From NCBI RefSeq assembly GCF_009451885.1, contig NZ_WIAO01000015.1:1-64000 (forward strand): a DNA stretch of 64,000 bases. The letters are read 5' to 3'. Numbering within the stretch: position 1 is the first letter of the stretch; every line of letters begins with the position of its first letter. The notes under the pieces are model-generated. The model was not told where the DNA came from, ran no database searches, and worked only from the letters and a program-made list of their open reading frames with translations. The translations under genes were made by a program, and so were the position numbers. This stretch comes from Glycomyces albidus. Its GTDB lineage: Bacteria > Actinomycetota > Actinomycetes > Mycobacteriales > Micromonosporaceae. Positions 58,607 through 64,000 of the stretch are shown here, piece after piece.

Positions 58607-61546
58607 ATGACAGAGACGATGCGAATCGGACTGCTGGGACCGTTCCAGGTCACCGACGGGGGCGTGCCGAAGGCCGTCGACGGGGGGCGGCAGCGGGCGG
58701 TCCTCGCCGCCCTCGCCCTCGCCGCAGGGAGGCCCGTGCGCAGCAGTGCACTCGCCGCGCACGTCTGGGGCGAGGACACGCCATCGGCGCGGCACCGTCT
58801 GCACGCCATCGTCAACCGCCTGCGCCAGACGGTCGCCCCCGAGGCGATCCGCGCCGCGCCCGGCGAGTACACCCTGGACCTGGAACCCGGGGCGGTCGAC
58901 GTCCACCGGTTCCGGTCCCTGGTGGCCGAGGCCCGGAACGCCGACGGACCCGCCGAACTGGCGCTGCTCGAACAGGCGCTCGGCCTGTGGCGCGGCGACC
59001 CGCTGGTCGACGTCGACGCCGAAGGTCTGGTGGTCGCGCACGCCCCCAAGCTGATCGAGGAGCGGATGCGCGCCGTCGAGCGGCGCGCCGATCTCGTCCT
59101 CGAGGCGGGCGGCCACGCCGAACTGGTCCCTGAACTCACCGAGCTGACGACCGCGCACCCGCTGCGCGAGTTCCTCTGGTCGCGCCTGATGCTCGCCCTG
59201 CACCGGTCGGGACGGCAGGCCGAGGCCCTCGCCGCCTACCAGCGGGTGCGGACCGAGTTGGCCGACCGGCTCGGCATCGACCCCGGGGAGGAGCTCCAGC
59301 GCGTCCACCGCGCCGTGCTGCGGCCCGCGGACGCCCCGCCCGGCCAGGCCACGACTCCCGCCCGGGCGCTCCCCGCTCCCGCCCCGGACGTCCCCGCACA
59401 GGCCCGAGCCGCCTCCGCAACTCCCGCCCAGGCCGACCCCTCCCGGCCCGTCCCGACCGCGCCGCGGCAGCTCGCCGCCGACATCGCCGGGTTCACCGGG
59501 CGCGCCGACCGGCTGGCCGAACTCGACCTGCTCCTCGACACGCTTCTCGACCGTGCCGCTGGCGACGGCCCAGAGGCGTCGGTCGCGGTCATCAGCGGCC
59601 CCGGCGGCGTCGGAAAGACGAGCCTGGCCGTGCACTGGGCCCACCGGGTCGCCGACCGGTTCCCCGACGGGCAGCTCCACCTGAACCTGGCCGGCCGGCC
59701 CGGTCCGGCCTCCGCCGACACCCCGCTCATGACACTCCTCCTGGCCCTCGGCACCCCGCCGGAGCGCATCCCGCCCGACGCCGACGGGCGGTCGGCGGAG
59801 CTCCGCTCGGCGCTGGCCGGCCGGCGAGTCCTGATCCTGCTCGACAACGCCCGCGACGCCGACCAGGTGCGACCGTTCCTGCCCGGCCCCGGAAGCCTGG
59901 TCCTGGTCACCAGCCGCAACCGGCTGCGGAGCCTGCGCCGGCGCGAAGGCGCACACCTCATGGAACTCGACCCGTTCACACCCGCCGAATCCGCCGCGCT
60001 CCTGCGCAGCGCGCTCGGACCAGAGACGCTGACGGGCCACGCCGACGCGATCGCCGAGCTCGCCGACCTGTGCGGGCACCTGCCGCTGGCCGTCGCACTC
60101 GCCGCCGAACGGATCCGCAACACCGGAATCCCGCTACCGGAGCTCGTCGAAGAGGCCCGGGACGACACCGCGCGCCTCGACGCCCTCGACGACGGCGCCG
60201 ACGACGTGCGCAAGGTCTTCGACTGGTCCTACCGGGCCCTGCCCCAGCGCGAGGCCATGATGTTCCGCGCGCTCGCCGCGGTCCCCGGCCCGGACATCGG
60301 CGCCGCCGCAGCCGCCGCCCTCACCGGGACCGCCCCGCCGGCGGCGCTCCGCCTCCTGGAGTCGCTCGTCGACCACAACCTCCTGCGGCGGCACCGGCCC
60401 GGCCGGTACGAGCTGCACGACCTGCTGCGGGTCTACGCCGCCGAACTCGCCGCCAGGACGGACGGCGAAGAGCGGCGCCTGGAGTCGCTGTCCCGGCTCT
60501 TCGACTGGTACACCGCCACAGGGCTGGAAGCCCGGTTCCACGTGCACCCGGCCTCCGCCGACCCGGGCCTGGAAACGCCCCGCACCGCGGTGCCGCCGCT
60601 GCACTTCGACGACGCGCCGGCGGCGCTGGCGTGGTTCGAGACCGAGCACGACAACCTGATCGCCGCCGTGGGCGCGGCCTCGGACGCGGGCCTGGACCGC
60701 AACTGCTGGCAGCTCGCGCACGTCATGTGGTCGCACCTGGACCGCTGCCGGGCCTGGCCGGAGATCGCCGTGCTCGGCGAGACCGGCCTGGCCGCGGCGC
60801 GGCGCGCGGGCGACCGCCGAGGCGAGGCCGAGATGCTCACCATGGGGGCGAACCTGCGGTATCTGGGGCGCTTCGAGGAGGCGGTCACCTCGCAGCGGGA
60901 GGCGCTGGCGATCTACCAGGAGCTGGGCAACCGCAGCGGTCAGGCCTCGGTGCTGAACAACCTGGGGCTGATCTTCCGCAGGATGGGTCGCCACGACGAG
61001 GCGATCGACCACCTGCGGCGCTGCGCCGCCATCGACGAGGAGGTCGGGACGCAGGGCGACCTGGCGATCTCGCTGATGAACCTGGATCAGTCCTATATGG
61101 ATGCTGGGCGTGCGGCCCGGGCTATCGAGGCGGCGGGCCGCTCGCTGGAGCTGCTGCGCGGGCTCGGCCACGTGCGGGGCCAGGGGAGGGCGATGGAGAC
61201 GATCGGGCGCGCACACGGGCGGCTCGGGGACCACGATGCCGCGGCCTCGTGGCTGCGGCGGGCCGCGGCGGTGTTCGCCGACGTCGGCGACCGCTGGTAC
61301 CAGTCGGGGACCCTGACCGACCTCGGTCGGGAGCTCCGGGCCGGCGGACGCGGCGCCGAGGCCGAAGCGGCACTCGAGCAGGCCCTCGAGATCGCCGACG
61401 CGATCGGCGACCCGCGCGCCGCGGACATCCGCGAACTGCTCGCGGAATGCGGCGACGCCCCTGAGCGGGTACCCGCACAGCGGAAGGGCCTCGCCGCCGA
61501 GAACACGGACAAGGCGCCCGGCGAGCACACCGCCGGGCGCCGTTGA
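58607..61546 (+). CDS. AfsR-type regulator with NB-ARC and TPR domains
   Basis: 979 residues: winged helix (about 1-95, MRIGLLGPFQVTDGG), BTAD (about 100-240), a Pro/Ala-rich linker (about 245-285), NB-ARC ATPase with Walker A VISGPGGVGKTSLAVHWAH (about 326-344) and RVLILLDNARDADQV, and TPR repeats (about 730-930, GRFEEAVTSQREALAIYQELG, GRHDEAIDHLRRCAAIDEEVG). AfsR-like activators link signal input to antibiotic genes. ATG at 58607 is preferred; ATG 58598 adds three residues. Monocistronic; no biosynthetic genes adjoin it. Confidence 0.92.
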   Translation: MTETMRIGLLGPFQVTDGGVPKAVDGGRQRAVLAALALAAGRPVRSSALAAHVWGEDTPSARHRLHAIVNRLRQTVAPEAIRAAPGEYTLDLEPGAVDVHRFRSLVAEARNADGPAELALLEQALGLWRGDPLVDVDAEGLVVAHAPKLIEERMRAVERRADLVLEAGGHAELVPELTELTTAHPLREFLWSRLMLALHRSGRQAEALAAYQRVRTELADRLGIDPGEELQRVHRAVLRPADAPPGQATTPARALPAPAPDVPAQARAASATPAQADPSRPVPTAPRQLAADIAGFTGRADRLAELDLLLDTLLDRAAGDGPEASVAVISGPGGVGKTSLAVHWAHRVADRFPDGQLHLNLAGRPGPASADTPLMTLLLALGTPPERIPPDADGRSAELRSALAGRRVLILLDNARDADQVRPFLPGPGSLVLVTSRNRLRSLRRREGAHLMELDPFTPAESAALLRSALGPETLTGHADAIAELADLCGHLPLAVALAAERIRNTGIPLPELVEEARDDTARLDALDDGADDVRKVFDWSYRALPQREAMMFRALAAVPGPDIGAAAAAALTGTAPPAALRLLESLVDHNLLRRHRPGRYELHDLLRVYAAELAARTDGEERRLESLSRLFDWYTATGLEARFHVHPASADPGLETPRTAVPPLHFDDAPAALAWFETEHDNLIAAVGAASDAGLDRNCWQLAHVMWSHLDRCRAWPEIAVLGETGLAAARRAGDRRGEAEMLTMGANLRYLGRFEEAVTSQREALAIYQELGNRSGQASVLNNLGLIFRRMGRHDEAIDHLRRCAAIDEEVGTQGDLAISLMNLDQSYMDAGRAARAIEAAGRSLELLRGLGHVRGQGRAMETIGRAHGRLGDHDAAASWLRRAAAVFADVGDRWYQSGTLTDLGRELRAGGRGAEAEAALEQALEIADAIGDPRAADIRELLAECGDAPERVPAQRKGLAAENTDKAPGEHTAGRR

Positions 61547-61595
61547 ACCCGTCGCCCGCTCGCGGCCGGGGCGGCCGCATTCGGGCGACGGGTTC
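61545..61595. terminator. branched terminator after the AfsR-type gene
   Basis: GAACCCGTCGCCCG (61545-61558) pairs perfectly with 61582-61595, and the loop holds an inner GCGGCC/GGCCGC stem. A second hairpin (61513-61523 with 61531-61541) lies in the last codons of the gene. Placed between convergent genes. Confidence 0.65.
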
Positions 61596-61659
61596 ACCCC
61601 ACGCTCGATCCTGTTCCCGCACCGGGTCTGACGCACCCGCCGCAGGACCGGACCGAGAG

Positions 61660-62157
61660 TCACATGTCGCGGTTGTCGGGCGTGACGCCCATATCGCGGT
61701 TGTCCGGCGCGATGCTCATGTCGCGGTTGTCGGGCGTAATCCCCATATCGCGGTTGTCCGGCGCGATGCTCATGTCGCGGTTGTCGAGCTCGACACCGGC
61801 GACCTCGATGCTGTAGGGGGTCTGGAAGATGTCGGGGGAGAGGACGTCCCCTTCGGTGATCCGGACGCTCATGAAGACGCCGTCCGGGGCCGCCGCCCAG
61901 TCGCGGCCGCTTTCGGTGCCCTGGACGCACCCGCTGTCATCGGTGCCGACACCCCAGATCTTGTCGTCCTCGCTCCAGATCTTGTCGTCCGGGGCGACGG
62001 AGCATACGGTGCCCGGGGCGGCGTCCTCGTTGTCCCCGGCCCAGGCCGGGGCCGCGAACGCGGCCACGGCGAGCCCCGCCAGCGAACCGGCGGCGGCGGT
62101 GCGTGCGAGCGCGGCGGCAGTGCGCCGCAGCGGTGAAGTGGTGATCTGCTCGGTCAT
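61660..62157 (-). CDS. secreted protein with C-terminal nonapeptide repeats
   Basis: 165 residues with a Sec signal (about 1-40, ending AWA). The mature part has two Cys, a DDKIWSEDDKIWGV duplication, and from residue 124 to the end four and a half nonapeptide repeats, DNRDM followed alternately by SIAP and G(I/V)TP, finishing on DNRDM. The repeat unit at DNA level is 54 bases (two nonapeptides). No family recognised. The clean repeats at the very C-terminus recall multi-core peptide precursors or surface-display tails, but the signal peptide favours a secreted or wall protein. Convergent to the AfsR-type gene. Confidence 0.75.
   Translation of the reverse strand: MTEQITTSPLRRTAAALARTAAAGSLAGLAVAAFAAPAWAGDNEDAAPGTVCSVAPDDKIWSEDDKIWGVGTDDSGCVQGTESGRDWAAAPDGVFMSVRITEGDVLSPDIFQTPYSIEVAGVELDNRDMSIAPDNRDMGITPDNRDMSIAPDNRDMGVTPDNRDM
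61663..61785 (-). repeat. 27/54-base coding tandem repeats (DNRDM nonapeptides)
   Basis: 123 bases coding DNRDM five times with SIAP, GITP, SIAP, GVTP between them; alternate 27-base units are most alike, so the array grew in 54-base steps. Confidence 0.9.
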
Positions 62158-62224
62158 GGGCCAAACGTAGGCGCGGATGCTCTCGTCCGGCTCACCCTTC
62201 GCTCATGCCCCGCTCATGCCGTGC

Positions 62225-62266
62225 TCATGAAGCGAACAGCGCGAGCAGGCGCGAGAAGGTCGGCAT
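62225..62266 (-). CDS. possible 13-residue peptide ORF
   Basis: ATG 62266 follows GAAGGAGG at the best spacing and encodes MPTFSRLLALFAS. Its stop overlaps ATGAGCACGGCATGA, and two more minimal ORFs (ATGAGCGGGGCATGA, ATGAGCGAAGGGTGA) follow in the same overlapping ATGA style. It lies 67 bases ahead of the repeat-protein gene on the same strand. Could be a leader or signal peptide; a chance match is possible. Confidence 0.4.
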   Translation of the reverse strand: MPTFSRLLALFAS

Positions 62267-62694
62267 GGAGCCTCCTTCGAATCGGATGTTCGGAAGTCGT
62301 CCGGCACGGGGGCTGATGATGAGCTCGATTGCGGGGCCCGATGGAGGCAGTCGAACAGCTCGGGCACCATCGAGTTCAGCGGCTGGTTCAACGAGTGATT
62401 CGGAGCAGACGCTGAACCCGCCCGGACGACAGCGGCGACAGACCTTGGTCTGTCGCCGCTGTCCTCGTAAGCCTCAGACTCCTGGGGTCCCTCCCGTCAG
62501 CCCTCCAACCGGACAGCACCCCGGGGTGACCAGCTCCTCATCGGCGAGGGCCGCGAGGTCGACGTCGGCGAGCACATGGAGGACACCCGCGGGGTCGACC
62601 TCGTTCCAACGGATTCCAACGACCGCTTGGCTACAGAGCGGCCCGATGTGTTCACTGAGCGGGGACCCCAAGCTCGCCGAACAGGAGGACCATC
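62267..62694. other. intergenic with possible gene remnants and a strong hairpin
   Basis: The plus frame ending at TGA 62396-62398 closes with SSGTIEFSGWFNE and has full GC3 bias over its last 15 codons, and a second biased frame (DQLLIGEGREVDVGEHMED...) runs from about 62527 to 62690; neither has a start or a recognised family. They may be ends of decayed genes. Confidence 0.3.
62428..62463. terminator. strong hairpin
   Basis: GACAGCGGCGACAGACC (62428-62444) is perfectly complementary to 62447-62463. It sits 30 bases after the plus-strand remnant that stops at 62398, as a terminator of a former gene would. Confidence 0.6.
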
Positions 62695-63219
62695 TTGAGA
62701 GCGCTCGTATACCGGATCAAGGAACGCGCTGGGCGACTCGTGCTCGCCTTGGTCGCGGCGTTCGCCCTCGCCGCGCTCGCCGCTGTCCCTCAGGGGCATG
62801 CCACTGCATCGACGCCGTCGACGCCGCAGGACGCCGCCGAAGCCGCCGCCTTCGACCCAAGCCCGTGGCTCGGCGGATCGAAGGTGCCCGGATCCAACGT
62901 CTACCAGGGCAACCGGGGTGTGTACACCCCAACCTATCTGCCCTCCTGCGACTGGCAGTACGTCTGCGTCGCCGTGCTGGAGTATCAGGACCTCTATGTG
63001 AACAAGTGGCGCGTGTGGAAGCTCTACCACTGCGGGTCCTACTACCTCTACGACTGGCACGGGCGCGGGTGGATCAACAACAACCAGTCCGGCGGCGCGG
63101 TCGTCGGGCGCTTTGACGGCGAGAACCGGTGGCTCGGCAACACCAGTACGGGAGGCGGGTGGAAGGACGTCGACTGGGAACCGGTCTACTGGTTCGACAC
63201 CTGTTTCCGCTACGAGTGA
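62695..63219 (+). CDS. secreted small Cys- and Trp-rich protein
   Basis: 174 residues from TTG 62695 behind AGGAGG. Sec signal (about 1-37, ending GHATA). The mature part is rich in Tyr, Trp, Gly and Asn with four Cys (CDWQYVC, YHCGSYY, FDTCFRYE), probably two disulfides. No family recognised; size and composition recall secreted inhibitors or bacteriocin-like proteins of actinomycetes. A strong terminator follows its stop. Confidence 0.72.
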   Translation: MRALVYRIKERAGRLVLALVAAFALAALAAVPQGHATASTPSTPQDAAEAAAFDPSPWLGGSKVPGSNVYQGNRGVYTPTYLPSCDWQYVCVAVLEYQDLYVNKWRVWKLYHCGSYYLYDWHGRGWINNNQSGGAVVGRFDGENRWLGNTSTGGGWKDVDWEPVYWFDTCFRYE

Positions 63220-63234
63220 ACCACAGGCTCGTCC

Positions 63235-63267
63235 GGCCGCCGACTCCCGCTGCGGGAGTCGGCGGCC
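63235..63267 (+). terminator. terminator of the secreted Cys protein gene
   Basis: A perfect 15-base stem (63235-63249 with 63253-63267) and three-base loop, 15 bases after the stop. Confidence 0.8.
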
Positions 63268-63339
63268 CGCCGCTGTCGGGCATCGGCGGGATATCGCACG
63301 GCGATTCCGCGACCGGCTCGCGCCGGGTCCGGATCGGCA

Positions 63340-63587
63340 GGCCAGGGCATCTGCGCCCATGCCGACCCGGGACCGCCGGCCCCGGTGGGGTCCGCGGCGG
63401 TGGTCGCCCCCGATCTGCGGGCCGTCGCCGCCGCGGCGGCAGCCGGCTGCGGCATCACCGTACTGCCGCGGTACCTGTGCGAGGCCGAACTCGACGACGG
63501 GCGGCGGTCCCCCTCCGCGACCCGGAGGTCCCGCCGATCAACACGCTGTACCCGGGGTTCGGGCGCCTCGATGGAAGGAGCGGATGA
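63340..63587 (+). pseudogene. remnant of a LysR-type regulator (C-terminal part, frameshifted)
   Basis: Plus frame from about 63340 reads AAVVAPDLRAVAAAAAAGCGITVLPRYLCEAEL, the end of a LysR effector domain; near 63505-63515 the match jumps to the -1 frame, PLRDPEVPPINTLYPGF, and stops at 63587. A one-base loss explains the shift. The DNA-binding N-terminus and most of the effector domain are missing. Clearly a decayed gene fragment. Confidence 0.65.
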
Positions 63588-63633
63588 CAGTCCTCAATGG
63601 AGTGCTTCACGCGGCGGAGACCGGTGCGATCGC

Positions 63634-64000
63634 TCAGCGCTCGCGCCGCATCGCGGTCTTCGCGCCCGCGCGGTCGATGATGCGGGTCAGCGCGACCAGG
63701 GGCCGCAGCTTGGCGCGGATCGATCGGGCGGCGCGACCGCCGTGCCGCCGCTCCTCCAGGGCCGAGCCGATGCCCTGCATGACTTCCACCGTTCCGGGCA
63801 GCGGCCGCAGCCAGAAGGTGACCTCGCCGATGTTCCCGGCCTCATCGAGGCGGATGAGCTGCGCCTCTTCGATGCGCCGGTCGCCGACGCGGGCGTTGTA
63901 GAACAGGGCGAAGGTGGAGCCCTCCTCGAGCACGGTGTGGTACGCGATGTCGTCGATGGCCGCGAATGCGGCCTGGAGGATCTCCGTGACGGCGGCCTTG
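63634..64000 (-). CDS. SnoaL/NTF2-like protein, 5' end outside window
   Basis: The minus frame is open to the window edge; 121 C-terminal codons are visible. AAFAAIDDIAYHTVLEEGSTFALFYNARVGDRRIEEAQLIRLDEAGNIGEVTFWLRPLPG fits the cone-shaped NTF2/SnoaL fold, often found in cyclases, isomerases and binding proteins. The Arg-rich tail (ERRHGGRAARSIRAKLRPL) is extra. Function cannot be given without the N-terminus. Confidence 0.7.
   Translation of the reverse strand, partial: KAAVTEILQAAFAAIDDIAYHTVLEEGSTFALFYNARVGDRRIEEAQLIRLDEAGNIGEVTFWLRPLPGTVEVMQGIGSALEERRHGGRAARSIRAKLRPLVALTRIIDRAGAKTAMRRER

Noticed and set aside
57338-60079. 913-codon open frame on the minus strand
   Set aside because: Antisense of ispE and the AfsR-type gene; no protein family.
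62474-62671. 65-codon minus-strand frame
   Set aside because: No ribosome site, and the plus strand shows equal codon bias over the same bases; cannot be supported as a gene.

Overview
The window is about 72% GC, is rich in GTG and TTG starts, and carries GlnR, WXG100-type secretion substrates, three SARP/AfsR-type regulators, an ECF41 sigma factor and an AfsA-family protein. This points to a filamentous or other developmentally complex member of the Actinomycetota chromosome (Glycomycetales/Micromonosporales-like would fit, but the genus cannot be fixed from the sequence). No prophage, transposase or CRISPR array was seen.

Layout. 0-1.7 kb: end of a type VII secretion (T7SS) substrate gene and its small partner. 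2-6.6 kb: glnR, a membrane protein/LmeA-like pair, and a sulfur module (26-codon leader ORF, two-domain sulfurtransferase, SseC). 6.7-12.2 kb: secreted protein and SARP regulator around a palindrome, an ECF41 sigma factor with its AhpD-like target, a solitary NuoD, a DUF1707 protein. 12.3-14.6 kb: T7SS toxin operon (YbaB-like, WXG100-like, split toxin, putative immunity protein). 14.7-18.4 kb: GH43-like gene with a LacI-type operator and the pxpABC 5-oxoprolinase operon. 18.5-24.3 kb: methyltransferase, transsulfuration PLP enzyme, CopD/CtaG copper protein, AAA ATPase. 24.3-28.2 kb: a TetR gene divergent from a four-gene SDR, MFS, tautomerase and double carboxymuconolactone-decarboxylase operon. 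28.2-32.2 kb: a five-gene operon (AfsA-family, HAD phosphatase, two unrecognised proteins, KAS III) that looks like a small-molecule signal or lipid-derived metabolite locus. 32.2-42.3 kb: surface protein, DUF1275, epimerase, EF-hand, AraC plus quinone-reductase-like flavoprotein, pentapeptide protein, a ureohydrolase broken by an amber codon, small hypotheticals. 42.5-48.6 kb: AfsR-like regulator with a minisatellite running into its terminator, then a DUF4097/response regulator/histidine kinase operon. 48.6-53.2 kb: excalibur protein, a methyltransferase with a Zur-like box, a CopB-type ATPase with a CsoR-like operator, tRNA-Pro(CGG). 53.3-58.3 kb: housekeeping block (metallophosphoesterase, YqeY-like, prfC, rsmA, ispE). 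58.6-64 kb: a second AfsR-like regulator, a secreted protein with nonapeptide repeats, a tiny ORF, a secreted Cys-containing protein, a LysR remnant and a SnoaL-like gene cut by the window edge.

How parts work together. Several regulatory sites can be tied to genes by position: an exact ECF41 promoter overlapping the start of its own sigma factor, copper-type palindromes at both copper genes, a Zur-like box inside the promoter spacer of a methyltransferase, and a leaderless leader peptide ahead of the sulfurtransferase. The least explained and most interesting locus is the AfsA/HAD/KAS III operon with its AT-richer, repeat-containing upstream region; the split T7SS toxin and the nonapeptide-repeat protein come next.
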